The notes below the pieces were generated by a model. It ran no database searches, was not told where the DNA came from, and was given only the letters and a program-made list of their open reading frames with translations. A program made the position numbers and the translations under genes. From Pleodorina starrii (lineage: Eukaryota; Chlorophyta; Chlorophyceae; Chlamydomonadales; Volvocaceae): a DNA stretch of 64,000 nucleotides. Every line of letters starts with the position of its first letter. Within the stretch, counting starts at the first letter, position 1. The stretch spans positions 5,145,501 to 5,209,500 of the forward strand of contig BRXU01000002.1 of assembly GCA_030267565.1 (NCBI GenBank). The letters run 5' to 3'. Shown in pieces: positions 1 to 10,998 of this stretch.

Positions 1-950
1 TCCCCCTCCTTCCCCTTCTCCACCTTCACCAGACCAACCCTTCCCATCGCCGTCACCGTCGCCGCCACGACACCCTCCATCCCCATCTCCACCTTCACCA
101 ACATCCCCTCCATCCTTAACTCCACTGCCACCGCCGCTCCCTCAATCCCCATCCCCACCGCCGCCGCCGCAACCTCCGCCCCCAGCCCCACCGCCGCCAC
201 CACACCCTCCATCCCCATCTCCACCTTCACCACCATCCCCTCCATCCTTAACTCCACCGCCACCGCCGCGCCCTCAATCCCCATCCCCACCGCCGCCGCC
301 GCAACCTCCGTCCCCACCCCCACCGCCGCCGCCACACCCTCCGTCCCCATCCCCACCTTCACCACCAACCCCTCCATCCTTAGCCCCACCGCCACGGCCG
401 CGCCGTTTGTCCCCATCCCCACCGCCGCCGCCGCAACCTCCGTCCCCACCCCCGCCGCCGCCGCCGCACCCTCCGTCCCCATCCCCACCTTCCCCTCCAT
501 CCCCTCCATCCCCACCATCCCCACCTCCATCCCTACCTCCACCATCCCCACCTCCATCCCCACCTCCATCCCCACCTTCCCCTCCATCCCCTCCATCCCC
601 ACCATCCCCACCTCCATCCCCACCTCCATCCCCTCCATCCCCTCCATCCCCACCATCCCCACCTCCATCCCTACCTCCACCATCCCCACCTCCATCCCCA
701 CCTCCATCCCCTCCATCCCCTCCATCCCCTCCATCCCCTCCATCCCCTCCATCCCCACCATCCCCACCTCCATCCCCACCTCCATCCCCTCCATCCCCTC
801 CATCCCCGCCATCCCCACCTCCATCCCTACCTCCACCATCCCCACCTCCATCCCCACCTCCATCCCCTCCATCCCCTCCATCCCCTCCATCCCCTCCATC
901 CCCTCCATCCCCTCCATCCCCTCCATCCCCTCCATCCCCTCCACCCTTAA
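1..950 (+). repeat. Ser-Pro hinge minisatellite (CCATCCCC/CCACCTCCAT units)
   Basis: Nested imperfect repeats of CCATCCCCTCCATCCCCACC-like units encode SPP/SPPP repeats of the pherophorin hinge. The larger period near 455-930 repeats a block with TCCCTACCTCCACCAT at its centre at least three times. The coding frame is undisturbed, so unit changes are multiples of three. The complement is also open and reads as a Gly/Asp polymer, which is a compositional artefact. Confidence 0.9.
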
Positions 951-2261
951 CCCCACCGCCGCGGTCGCGCCGTCCGCCGTCCCCATCCCCACCGCCACAA
1001 CCATTCCCTTCGTCCCCATCTCCACCTCCTCCATCGCGTCCTTCGCCCCCCCCAACTTCCTTGTCCCCTATACCACCACCCCCAAGTCCCTTCCGTGCAC
1101 CTCCCGGGCAACCCAGCAATGATGTGCTGGTCAAGAGCTTCCCCTTCGCCGCCTGTAACACGCGAGATGCTGCTCTGACCCCGTACCGTATGTCCGCACC
1201 GATGGGCCCCTTCAACTCGACTTCCTCTAAAGCCGCGTACTGCTTCCGGATCGCTGCTGTGGCGGCGGCAGACACAGCCAGCCCGTGTGCATCCATCGTA
1301 ATAAACAAGATAGAGCTTATCGTCAGTAAGTGATGACATGACCGGGTCGGTCATGGAAGGGGCTGGCGGATGACGAGTGTTCGGAGGGCAAATAACCGTG
1401 GGAGACGCATGCACGGCCCCTTCATTCATTTGATGTCTACAACTTATTCGTTGTGTTGGGGCAGGTGGTCGCCGACCAGCCATATGCAGTTTGGTGCAAT
1501 GTATGTTTGGATGCGTGGCCGCTTCACTTGCAGCAGGCGCATACACAGATAGATGCAACTAATTGGCGCGCGCAGGTCTGAGGACACGGTGGCTGCTTCA
1601 GGATGGCACCGAGCCCATACATACAAAGCATCAAACACCGCCACTTGTGCAGTCCCGCACGCTAGCTAGGCGCCGACGCACCAACGGATCACCATTATAT
1701 ACCATTGATTGCCCTTGCAGTAATCCCCCGCAACAGCAGTAATTATATATTATCACGTTAGAGACTAATGCCACATGCATGGGCATGTATGGGTCCCAGC
1801 CAGCCTACTTCTGCAGGCCCCCTTGGCCAACCGAGGTCTCGGGCCTCTTCTCCCACTCCCCAGCGAGGGGCCCGCTGGTTCCGCGTTCTTTCTTTGTACA
1901 CGGCCTCACACTCACTCTCCCCGATCCCTATGATCTGTTGTGCGTGTTTACAGACCGCGCCTGTGTGGAGGAGAGTCCCAAGGCTGCTCGTCTGGTCACC
2001 ATCAACGGGAAGACCGTGTACCCCTATTATTTCCTCAAGATATTTCGTGGCGAGACGTATGGACTCATGGGGATCAGCAAGCTGGCCAACACCTTTCCGC
2101 TCACCCCCACCGGCGGTCTGACAATGTGCATGGAACTGGCCCGCCAGAGCACGTGTGCAGCTCCGGAGGGGCTGTGCTACGGCAATAGCTGCGTTTACTT
2201 GCTCGCTAACGCGGACTTCAGCTGCTGTCCAGTCAGTCAGGTGCCGGATGCTGCTGCTTGA
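1..2261 (+). CDS. Pherophorin (extracellular-matrix glycoprotein), 5'-truncated by window edge
   Basis: Pherophorins are secreted hydroxyproline-rich glycoproteins of the volvocine cell wall and extracellular matrix. The second reading frame is open from the first base and encodes about 360 residues of Ser-Pro-Pro and poly-Pro hinge. It then enters a pherophorin domain (PF12499/DUF3707 type) at FPFAACNTRDAALTPYRMS, followed by YCF and KIEL. Exon 1 ends at 1325 before GTAAGT. Exon 2 starts at 1954 after TTTACAG, and the junction codon A|AC keeps the frame. Exon 2 supplies the rest of the domain: INGK, GLTMCMEL, APEGLCYGNSC and the terminal CCPVSQ, with TGA at 2259-2261. A second intron at GTGCCG (2241) is possible but not needed. 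The N-terminal half (signal peptide and first pherophorin domain) would lie left of the window. Cysteine spacing and the SP hinge make the family call firm; the paralogue is unknown. Confidence 0.88.
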
Positions 2262-2544
2262 TGCATGGAGTAACGCATGCATGCAGATGCTGTTGATGCA
2301 TTGCATGCAAGACATGCGGTTAGTTCGGTGCAGGCGGGGGACGGCGTGCGTGCATGTTAGTTGCACGAAACCCGCCCCCCTCAGCAATTGATCAATTGAT
2401 CAGTGTTGTATCTCACCAAAGAAGGCCCATGGGTGAATGTCAGGGAAGGCCCCATATTCATGCATGAGATACTACAATCAGCACGAAGTTAACCGAGTGA
2501 AGTCTGCGTTCAGTGATGCCTGCTTTCAGTACATACAATATAAT
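2262..2544. other. Pherophorin downstream region, no feature recognised
   Basis: The stretch contains TGCATGCA-rich sequence near 2272-2310 and an ATTGATCAATTGATCA palindrome at 2387-2402. I see no clear TGTAA poly(A) signal within 280 bp of the stop codon. Nothing coding is recognisable. Confidence 0.5.
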
Positions 2545-2860
2545 AATAATAATACAAATGATATGCCCGGCCGGGAGCCGAGGCGTGGGTTATGGGAGCA
2601 GAGGGGGTGGGTGACGGGTTTCCCCGCCGGTCCCAGTCCCCCGCATCCCCCCCTCGCACCTCACAACCTACCGCAAGGAACGTCAGACCTGTCCATCCTT
2701 GGTTACGTACCGGCCGGTTGCAGCTCCCGCCGCTTGGCGGTTACGTTCCATTTGCCTGCGGGTTATAATGATACCGGTAGTGTTGAGTGTCCTAACTGCA
2801 TGGCTGTGGAGGTCGTTGCAGCATGCTCGGGCTTCCTTGCCGCCCGTGCCTAGGGTGTGG
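2526..2860 (-). mobile_element. Retroelement 3'-end fragment with (ATT)n tail
   Basis: Bases 2690-2855 (TGTCCATCCTTGGTTACG through GGCTTCCTTGCCGCCCGTGCC) recur as a reverse complement at 35490-35670. An AATAATAATAAT tract at 2529-2550 lies on the side where a minus-strand element would end, as expected for a non-LTR retrotransposon 3' tail. No coding portion remains. The family is not identified. Confidence 0.5.
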
Positions 2861-2879
2861 AGTAGAGGGCGTAGGTCCT

Positions 2880-3175
2880 TCCTGATGGTGCTCAGTGCCT
2901 GGAGTCCTTGGAGTCTTGGAGTTGCGTGGGGTTCCAGGGGGTCGAGGAGTGCTGGTGGGGTGCTGGAGTCTGCCCGACTCCATGGAGTTTCTGGGGAGAT
3001 TCCGCGGAGCGAGTCTGGAAAGAGTCTCCTGGAGTTTAGGACAAGACTCCATGAAGTCGGCGGGGAACTCCATGGAGTTTAGAAACGACTCCAGACTCCG
3101 AACTCCAAGGAACGGTGCCAGGAGTCTGGAGTCTGGAGTTTCCCCTGACTCCAAGCCACTCCAAGCAAGCCAGTC
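2880..3175. repeat. Dense GGAGTC/GACTCC cluster
   Basis: About 25 occurrences of GGAGT or ACTCC lie in about 290 bp. GGAGTC-type copies prevail on the left, and both orientations are mixed on the right (ACTCCATGGAGTTT occurs twice and is palindromic). The pattern is not a simple tandem repeat, because spacing varies between about 5 and 25 bp. Confidence 0.75.
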
Positions 3176-4179
3176 CTGCAGCACATATTTGCACCACGGA
3201 TATGCGTGGTACGTAGAAGTGGCGAAGGGGTCGGCGGTGCAGGTCTTCCCTCGCATGAAGGGGGCCGACGATCTCAACTTGCAGCTGCTGCTGCTGGCGT
3301 GTGCCTGTTGTGACATCAGGTGGGCGGCTCGGGAGTATGTGGCGTGACGGGAACCGAACATGACGGGGCACTATCAGTGCCCTCGCCAATTGGCAGTGGT
3401 CACACGGGGACCTGATGCTGGTGAGCCGGAACCCACTGGCCACGCGCACTCTGTGGCAGGCGCTGTGAGGGCACACGGCGGCAGCCCCCTGCTGCTGCAA
3501 GGCCCCCTTACTCGCCTGTGGAGGTCGTGTGTCTGCTGGTGGGCTGGCTGAGGGCGCGGGGGAACCAGGAGCCGGCTCGAGTGCCGGAGTGCGTGCAGGC
3601 GGCATGCTGCGTGGTTGGTCGCGGGTTTCTTCGGCATGCTGAGGTGCCGAAATGGCACAGCTCCCGCTGCAGTACTACATGGCCAAGCAGGTTGTTGGTT
3701 TCTGGAATCGCGTCCAAAAGCAGGTTGTTGGTTTCTGGAATCGCGTCCAAAAGCAGGGTATGGAGGAAGCGATGAGATGGCGGGGATCCTCCCCGTTTGG
3801 CGACTTAGCCCCTGGGGCCCGTAATGTAGGTCGGTGTGATCGGTAGATGTTGTCGTTGGGGAGTTGGTGCTGGGATGGCAAGATTGATGTGAGAATGGAG
3901 TTGCATCAATTCATTACTGAATACGATGCGTCGTATGCATAATATTTCATTACTTTTCCAGGCGTTGGGCCCGGCTGGGGGTAGGGGGGCTGCTGCCCCC
4001 CCTCCCCCAGACCCCCTCCCCCCCGCTGGTGGGGGGCGGGAGGCTGCCGCCCCCCATCCCCCCACACCCCCCTTCCACCCGCGCACTCTGAATTGCAGAG
4101 TCCGTGCTAACCGTGGAATTACAAAGGAAGGCGACCTCGGTCTCAAAATGTTCATGTTTCACCAGCATGAATGCAAACA
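3176..4179. other. No gene recognised; 33-bp direct duplication
   Basis: Short open stretches have no recognisable domain. A 33-bp unit (GTTGTTGGTTTCTGGAATCG...) is present twice in tandem at about 3690-3757. Bases 3965-4075 form a C/G-homopolymer-rich inverted repeat (GGGGGGCTGCTGCCCCCC and relatives). Confidence 0.5.
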
Positions 4180-4345
4180 ACATGTATTCTTTTGCGGCTT
4201 GGCGTCCAACAACCACTTTGCCACTCATAGTTTGTCCCAGAGTTTTGTTATTTATGTATTAGTAATATGCGTCAAGGCCGTCGGGCCGGCTAGCATAACT
4301 ATGGTGTGGTCGCGGAAACATGTTCGCTATGCAATTATTTGGATG
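4180..4345 (-). mobile_element. Degenerate fragment of the terminal-hairpin element family
   Basis: GCGGCTTGGCGTCCAACAAC, then AGTAATATGCGTCAAG and GGTGTGGTCGCGG, matches in order the interior of the copies at 46950, 47924 and 50813, with many substitutions and neither terminus. It is in the same orientation as those copies. Confidence 0.65.
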
Positions 4346-4485
4346 TCGGAAAGATTAAGCGCCGCCATGTGAATATTTATTGACGACAACGGTACAATAT
4401 GGAAGGAACAGAAGTTCCCGATGCGTTGGAGCGAGTGCAGCCTCGGACCTGCTCGGACCACGGACTCATCAGTCGAACATCTGTC

Positions 4486-4742
4486 ATACTGATACATGCA
4501 CTATTGATTTTAATATATTATTACGAGTATTAAGGGCTGTTAATTAGCGTTGATAGCGTATCCAGCCACGAAGGTTGCTCGTCACTCAGCCGGGCAGACA
4601 GCCAGCCATTCATACTGATACATGCACTATTGATTTTAAGTTTCTATTATAGTATTACGAGTATTAATGGCTATTAATTGACCTTTATAGTGTATCCAGC
4701 CATCAAGGTTGGTCGTCACTCCGCCGGGCAGCCAGCCAGCCA
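4486..4742. repeat. Tandem duplication, ~128-bp unit, AT-rich
   Basis: CATACTGATACATGCACTAT begins both copies (about 4486 and 4613), followed by TGATTTTAA, TATTACGAGTATTAA and GTATCCAGCCA. The second copy has a small insertion. It ends in a CAGCCAGC short repeat. Confidence 0.75.
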
Positions 4743-4867
4743 GGCAGCCACGAACAGGGCCAACACCCCCACGCAACAGAGATTCAGATTCCATATAAGC
4801 TTCAGTGCTACTGCCCTCGCGAGGTCGCTTGAATGTGTCCAATCGTTATACGCTCTGCCGTACCGAA

Positions 4868-5640
4868 TGGTCACCCTACATTACGGGCCCCCTTGTAAAC
4901 TCCGCATCCCCAGCTGCAGCTTACCACGGCGTACCGTGATCTCCGCGCGCGCCATGAGGATTTCCTTGCGGACGCGTATGACGGCCCGGTGCCGCCGCTG
5001 TCGTCTGCAGCTTTCCGTGACACCCTGCGCCGCCTCTGGCGGCTGCGGTGGGAAAACGACCACAAGGAGGCGCTCTGGCGGCTGGCCGTGTGGCATCATG
5101 GGGTTCCCGCTGCTGCGTGGGCATGCAGGTCGTGGGCTCACTGCCTGCTGCCCGTGTGGCGCGGCGCTTGCACAGGAGGGGCGGTGTTGGGTCCGTCGGC
5201 ACCTGTTTTGGGACTGTTTTGTTGCTTGCCCGCACCTTGCACGAGGAGCTGGACGCCGCCGTGTTGGGGGCATCGGGCGGCTCGGTGGTGCAACGGTTTC
5301 AGCTACGGCTCGTGCTGCCCCCCCGGGATCCGTCCCTGCGTGTGGGATGTTGTGGCTTTGGCGGCCCTGGCGGCGCTGGAGCGTGGCCGTCAACGCATGT
5401 ACCGGGGGGGTGCTCCCGCCGCCCCCCTTGCTCGGGCTCAGTTGGTCGGCGTTGGTGCCGTGGTTGTTGCCGACTTCTGGGCCCGTGTTGTGTCGTTCGC
5501 GGCCCTTGGGACCGCGCCGGCTGGTTGGGGGGCGGTCCCGGCGGATCACCCCTTCCTCGCCAGCCAGGCGGGCCGTGTTGTGTTTGTCGGCCCTCCGGAC
5601 TCTGTCTCCCCTCCCGGCTTTCCCTGACGGTTTCGGCGGG
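4868..5640 (+). pseudogene. Eroded C-terminal end of a non-LTR retrotransposon ORF
   Basis: Coding potential is split over three frames. The first frame reads FRDTLRRLWRLRWENDHKEA. The second has a zinc-knuckle-like CPCGA followed by HLFWDCFVACPH, a pattern seen at the C-termini of LINE ORF2 proteins. The third has VWDVVALAALAALERGRQRM and VADFWARV, then VPADHPFL. Jumping between frames without splice signals indicates frameshift decay. A related stretch (HPFL...GRVV) recurs on the minus strand at 16120-16320. The family assignment to an algal L1-like clade is inference. Confidence 0.5.
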
Positions 5641-5875
5641 AGTGTCCCGCGGGCGCCTGTGTCCTGCCCTCTGTTTGATTTGTCCTTGCTTGCCGTGTGT
5701 GTGCTTGTCTTCGTCGGTGAGACGGATATAACATTTCTGGTTGTCGGCGCGATTAGTGCCGGTCTGTCGGCTCGGTGGCAGGCGTCCTGAGGACGCTCTC
5801 TTGTTTGTCTTGTTTCGTTCTTCGTGCGTCTGGACCTCTTGCAGGCCCTGTGCTTCTGGGGCTATGTTTTCTGCT

Positions 5876-6836
5876 TTTTTGGGCGGGGCCCCAGCGCGAA
5901 GCGCCCAGGGGGGCCCCGCCCTGTAGGATTGCCCATGTCCGTGCGTGCGTGTATGTGAAGTAATAGGGGAAGTCAAGAATCTCGGCCATCGGAAAGGCTG
6001 CATAAGTAAAAGATTACATTCTTCATTGCACGGTAAATTTATTATTGGAACCCAACCTCGTTTAGGAACCCAACCAGTTTGGCAGTCTCCATGGACCGAG
6101 GCCGAGGTCAAACCATCACCTCTCGGCCTATAATTAATTCCAGAAGAGTCATCGTTCCTTAAGGTAGAATTCTGACATGAAGGCGTGAAATGAATCTTCG
6201 TTTCGGAAACAAACTATGTTTGCATTGCGAACATTCGTCCCGCGACCACACCACAGCAGCTCTGCTAGCCGGTCCGATCGTCTTGACGCATATTGCTATT
6301 ACAAAGGTTGCAAGGTGCAAACCATGAGGTGCCAACTGCTGGTTGTTGGACGCCAAGCCGCCGATGCACGCACGATTCATCTGCGGGCCGCCCAACAAGT
6401 CCAGTCGGCAACCTAGGGGACTTCTACTTTCCAAGTCCTGATGTTAATGTTGTCAAGCCTCCTCTATGACGAATACCTCGGTAGCGAAGCCTGTGCACTC
6501 TCGTCGGCAACTGCACGTCATCATCGCGACCCTCTCAAACAGTTCCGCTGTCCTTCTATTGGCAAGTCAGCCTGCGTGATGTGTAAATGATACACTGCAT
6601 GTCTACTGTCAAGTAACTTCAGCCAATGCGCTGGCCGGAAGAGTTGCACAGTGCCGAGGCGGCGCGCGATGCTAAACATGGGGCGGATTGCTGAAAGCTC
6701 TGGCTGTCTATCAGCAGGAATGTTGACACTCTCACACTTCACGCCCTCGCCGCCCTAGCACTCAACTTAACCCGTACGGATTTAGTGGGGCCCCGCCCTT
6801 TTTCCGGCTTCAAGGAAGCCGACACCAACCCCTTGT
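5876..6836 (+). mobile_element. Terminal-hairpin non-autonomous element, copy A
   Basis: Starts TTTTTGGGCGGGGCCCC and ends GACACCAACCCCTTGT. The left end folds into a hairpin: GGGCGGGGCCCC pairs with GGGGCCCCGCCC, and GCGCGAAGCGC lies in the loop. The right end has a second GGGGCCCCGCCC and the perfect hairpin GGCTTCCTTGAAGCC. No reading frame of note. Its ends are defined by comparison with four other copies in this window. There are no true terminal inverted repeats and I cannot identify a target duplication. Terminal hairpins without TIRs resemble Helitron-like elements, but no CTRR end is present. Confidence 0.75.
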
Positions 6837-6851
6837 CCCACTTTGAGTGTT

Positions 6852-7230
6852 GTGCGGGCTTGGTGCTGGTGGGCCTTGGAGGCTTGGCTTTCGGCACCCC
6901 TCCGTGGGTGCCCCTGGGGTAGGGTGAACAGTCCGTCTAGCATGTACGGCTAGCAACCGATATGACCATCGGTTCCCCTTGTAATCCTTGCATTCTAAAT
7001 ACTCGGTTGGGAGCTACTTGCGTGGTGTTCTCCAGGAGCATGGTCGGCGCTCCTTGTCTCTGCCTCTTTCATGCTTCGTGCATCGTGCGGGCTTGGTGCT
7101 GGTGGGCCTTGGTGGCTTTGCTTTTGGCGCCCCTTTGCGGGTGCCCCTGGGGTAGGATGGATGAACAGTCTGTCTAGCCTGTACGGCTATCGACCGGTGT
7201 GAAAACCGGTTCCCCTTGTAATCGTCGCAT
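6852..7230 (+). repeat. Two tandem copies of a ~233-bp unit
   Basis: GTGCGGGCTTGGTGCTGGTG starts at 6852 and again at 7085. Each is followed by a GGGTGCCCCTGGGGTAGG segment, a CAGTCYGTCTAGCMTGTACGGC segment and GGTTCCCCTTGTAATC. A third partial unit (CCCCTTGTAATCCTTGCGTTCTAAA) leads into the LINE 3' end at 7262. This is likely a repeated 3' untranslated region of the same retroelement. Confidence 0.7.
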
Positions 7231-7261
7231 CCCAAGACCCCCACCCCGCATCCTATCTAAC

Positions 7262-7508
7262 GATGGCTCCCCTTGTAATCCTTGCGTTCTAAAGATGCTT
7301 GAGCGCCTCTGGGCCCACCGCAACTCAATGGTCCCCTTTGGCCGCTAGTATCTCCCTCTCCTGCATGGGCGGTTTTTCTACTGTCGTGCTTTTAGGCGTT
7401 TTAGTTCCCTTGCGCCCTCGGCTCGTATGGGTTTTTGTTCATGAGAGGGGCACGCACCCCCAACCATGTAACAAACACACACACATATTATTATTATTAT
7501 TATTGTTA
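7262..7508 (+). mobile_element. Non-LTR retrotransposon 3' end with TGTAA signal and (ATT)n tail
   Basis: AGATGCTTGAGCGCCTCTGG through CACCCCCAACCATGTAACAA is repeated in reverse complement at 39745-39930. TGTAA, the green-algal polyadenylation signal, precedes a CA run and an (ATT)6 tail, the usual 3' signature of LINE insertions in these algae. Only the untranslated end is here; the coding end of a relative is at 39930-40440 (minus). Confidence 0.7.
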
Positions 7509-7559
7509 CACCGAGCACGCTCTGGCGTGGTTTAAGGGGACGGGGGCCTGCCGCCGGGA

Positions 7560-8138
7560 CTCTGGCATTTGCTTTATATAGCGAGCCGACCAGCCGCCAC
7601 CAGTTGTGGTCCAATCCGCACGACACCTGTACGACGATCTACGACACTATCGCAGTCGTTCTCCTCACCCCATTATCGCTGGGGAACACGGCCAGTTAGT
7701 GCTACTAGCCGGAGCCTGGCCCTCCTGATCACACCTCAGCAGCCACCTCGCTAGTACCGACTACCAGATAGCCTGGGAATTGCCCGCTCATTCTTCGAAC
7801 TTGGCCTTCGACTCCATCTCCAGCTCCGGAGCTCCACCTCGGGAACCTTGATGCTCGTAGCTACCGCCTTCGTGTTGAGTGGTAGGCTTCCTCCTCCCAG
7901 GGGTACGGTCCCGCCCAGTAGCTCCGACTAACAACATCTACCGTCTTCGTCAACTGCCCCCGCCAACGACACCGGTTGGTTAGCTGCCATCCAACCTTCT
8001 ACACCCTGGCCAACTGCCAGGGGGTTAGTGGTGGAGTTCGAACCCACATCTACCCATTGACAATCCGACCAAGTATGGGATCGAACCCATGACCATCGAA
8101 TTGCCAAGCGAGTGCTCTTCCAATTGAGCTACGCTGAC
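7560..8138 (-). mobile_element. tRNA-derived SINE-like sequence
   Basis: On the minus strand from 8138 leftward the sequence opens like a tRNA. An A-box-type D arm (TAGCTCAATTGGAAGAGC) is followed by CTCGCTTGGCAA and then a B box GGTTCGATCCC at tRNA spacing. It is not a working tRNA gene: the 3' strand of the acceptor stem is absent, the anticodon stem does not pair, and the T loop is one base short. A second B-box-like GGGTTCGAACTCC follows about 30 bp later. The rest down to about 7560 has no coding content. A pol III-derived SINE head is the simplest reading. The 3' end is not defined. Confidence 0.45.
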
Positions 8139-9287
8139 ACACACACACATTTCTATAAGAACTATGCTTATGTTCGTGTTCGTAAGAACTAAGAAGAGTG
8201 ACACCGTCCCAGATGTCGCCTATGGTTGACGCAAGCAACAAAACTGCCGCCTCCATTAGCCGCGCGCGCCACTTATAGCAAGCTGCACATGTCGGGTCAG
8301 TTTACCGTCACCGGCAGTTTACCGTCCGTATTTCCTGTTATTGCGGATTTGCGTAGTTTGTTGGTTCTGCGTCAGTCTTGGTTGTTCGCTTTCGAGTTCG
8401 TAACGTAGTATAGCTTACGTGAAGATCTCGGGGGTAGGATGTCGTACAGTTGTTTTGCGTATTTTAGTCGAGTCTTTGGCTTGTTGCCTCGTCTCGATTT
8501 GCTCTCAGGCAGTCGCCTGTGAGCAACTAGTAGGCCCCTTTCGTTAGGTTAAGGACCTGGCCTAGCGGAAGAGACATGTAAGGTCGTTCATCGTCACTCT
8601 TTTCCCTTCCTGTGGCCGAGACACTCCCATCGTCCTCGTATTTGCACCATTTGTGCAATACGCAGCATTATGTGGTCAGCCGTTCTGCGTGGAGCCGACT
8701 TCGCCAGCAGCCGGCGGACTGATCCTACGTTACGGTGATGCCTCGTCGAAAGTGTGCCGCATTGCCGTTGCGCCTTGTTTGTATTTGGCGCATGTGTAAA
8801 CGGCTTTGTCTACCTGGAGCAACCACGTGTGGATGCAGCGCGTCATTCCCAGAGTCCGGGGTAGGCACATGGTTCGTTCGTGTGCAGTCATGTGATCCGA
8901 CACACATGTGGCGACGGAAAATACGAAGTCTGGGACGGAGACATATACGAACAAGAAGGCCCTGCAGCGATCCCGGAATTTGGTCGCGCCGTGGAGTTGT
9001 GGAACGCGTGGGTTGATAGAAAGACGAACGACAGTCGGTGTGCTGCTGCCAGCGGTACGCACGCAGCATTAACAGGTCGGCTTGGAAGTTTGGATGGATT
9101 GCAGGTTCCGTCTCGCACGGGGTCAGATATGAAGAACCTATATCCCACGCTATTATAATCAACAGAATCATCATACTACAGCGAACGCCAGAAGCACCTT
9201 CGGTGCACGTGGTCGAGCAGCTGGCTGGACCTCTCGCGAGAACCTGTAAATGCCTAGGTTGAAGCCAGTCCGGACGCACGTTAATGC
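8139..9287. other. No gene recognised
   Basis: Moderate-GC sequence with a CAGTTTACCGTC short duplication (about 8298-8328) and scattered short open stretches. One at 8880-9158 (CGDGKYEVWDGD...) looks mildly coding-like but matches no family I know. Confidence 0.4.
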
Positions 9288-10560
9288 ATGCGGCACCGTG
9301 TGCACAACCCAGTTCCGTGGGGCAGAGGATTTCACTTAGAGCTAAGGCCCTTGCGAAGAAGGAGTTTGAGACAGGGTGGCTATCTTATTTTGCCGAGTAT
9401 CTACGGCCTGAGATACTCCTGGCTCAGAAGCGCTGAGAGTATTTGTCAGGATTTGTCTAGGAGGGGATTTTCCCGGCTAAACACGGCCCCGGGAGATATG
9501 ATGCCCACCTGTGAGGCCGGATTATCTAAACCTTCAGCTTTTTGCATGGCGAAAGTATCTTCAGATTTCAAAAAGTTTCTCCCGAATATATATCCATATC
9601 TGATGATAGCCACCCTGGTACGGCTCTCAAACTTTGAGAGCCGTAACGGCAATCTAGGCCAGTTCCAGAATAACACTGGCGGGCATGGGCGTCGTGGGCG
9701 TGGTAGCGGCAATGGTGGTCGGGGCTTCCAGCAAAATCGGGCCGCCGCGGCAGCCGCCGCCTCGGGCGCGTCAGGCCCGGGGCAGAGCGATGCATGGGTG
9801 CCCCCGCCACCCCTCTGCATGCGCGGATCACGGACTGGGTAGCTGCGTGGAAGGCGATTGGATCGGATGCACGCACGTTGCACGTGTTCAAGCACGGCGT
9901 TCCCGTCGAATTCTTCGGGGGTCGCTCACCGCCAGCGTTTGAGCCTCCCAGTTTTCCTGTCGATGCTGCGCAGCGTCGTTGGTGGTTACTGGTTGGAGAC
10001 GGAAGAACCGCGTCTGGTTGCGTTGGGCGCCACTTCCCGGGTGGACCCCGCCCGGTCTGTTGCTCACATGGTGAAAGCGTTCTGTGTGCCCAAGCTGGGC
10101 AGCGTGTCCTGGCGGTTGGTAGTTAATCTGAAGCGCATGAATATCGCCCAGAAGGCGTATAAGTGTCGGTATGAGTCCCTCCGCACGCACCGGCGCATGG
10201 GGATCCAGGACGCCTGGATGGTCAAGGTTGACCTGGCCGATGCCTTCATTCTACAACATTCCCATCCGGCCGGCGGATCGCCGCCGGTACTTCGCGTTTC
10301 GTTTTTGTGGCGTGTTGTACGAGCTGAATGCGTGCGCTCCGAATGGGGTGGCTCAACAGTCCGTACTGGTTCACCAAGATCATGCGGAACGTTGTGCGCT
10401 GCTGGCGGGACCCCTTAGCGGCGGCGGTGGGCAAGGGCCGGCGGCATCTCTCGCCGCCTTTGCCACCGAACGGGTTTCTCCGAAGGGACGAGGCGGGCGC
10501 CCGTACGGCTACTCGGACGGATTGCCGGCGCCCTGCCCCCCTCTCTCTCTCCTCTTAGGG
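9288..10560 (+). pseudogene. DIRS-like retrotransposon relic (gag end and reverse transcriptase start)
   Basis: Upstream part: ETGWLSYFAEYLRPEILLAQ interrupted by stops, then FLPNIYPYLMIATL and a Gly/Arg-rich GGHGRRGRGSGNGG tail, resembling DIRS-type gag. From 9794: LHVFKHGVPVEFFGG, then KAFCVPKLG, WRLVVNLKRMN, KYKCRYESLR, WMVKVDLADAF. A frame change gives ADRRRYFAFRFCGVLYELNA, and a second gives GWLNSPYWFTKIMR. This is the order of RT motifs 0-3 in algal DIRS elements; the catalytic YxDD region is missing. At least two frameshifts make it non-functional. DIRS elements normally also carry a tyrosine recombinase, not seen here. Confidence 0.65.
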
Positions 10561-10767
10561 TAGGGTGAAGCACGAGCGACAAGCGTTGGCAGCACCGCGA
10601 CACGAATGCCTGAAGTGAACTCTATTCGCAAGAAGAAGGGGCCCGCTAGCGTCCTGCTCAAACAATACGAAACCATAGCCCGACGCTCATCACAAGCCGG
10701 TGCAACAACGACCGACAGCAGCGTCCGCTACGTACAAAAAGCATCGCCGGGCGGTCACTCTGGGAAA
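10561..10767. other. Spacer between DIRS-like relic and TCCGTAA cluster
   Basis: No coding or repeat feature recognised. Confidence 0.4.
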
Positions 10768-10998
10768 GTATTTTCTCCGTAATGGTTTTTTTTCTCCGTA
10801 AAGTGCAGTTTGGACGCCGTACGTAACCTTCAATTTGCCTATTTTACGGAGTTTGGGGAGCCCGCCAAAGCACATATCACGTTTCAGCTGAAAAACAAAT
10901 GAGATATTGTTAAGAAAGGTAGATCAATGAATGTTGAAGCCAGATAGCGTTAAGCACAGACTTGTACTTTTTAGGTTCATTTTTCCGTAAAATACGGA
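10768..10998. repeat. Divergent TCCGTAA/TTACGGA cluster (copy H)
   Basis: TCTCCGTAATGG, TCTCCGTAAAGTGCAG, ATTTTACGGAG and TTCCGTAAAATACGGAT lie in a 230-bp AT-rich stretch. Compared with the clusters at 35691 and 49127 it has fewer motif copies, but the same left-forward and right-reverse trend. Confidence 0.6.

Noticed and set aside
274..1308. 344-codon Gly/Asp-rich frame on the minus strand
   Set aside because: It is the complement of the pherophorin Ser-Pro repeat; its composition is fully explained by the minisatellite.
8073..8138. Functional tRNA gene
   Set aside because: No matching 3' acceptor strand, mispaired anticodon stem and a short T loop.
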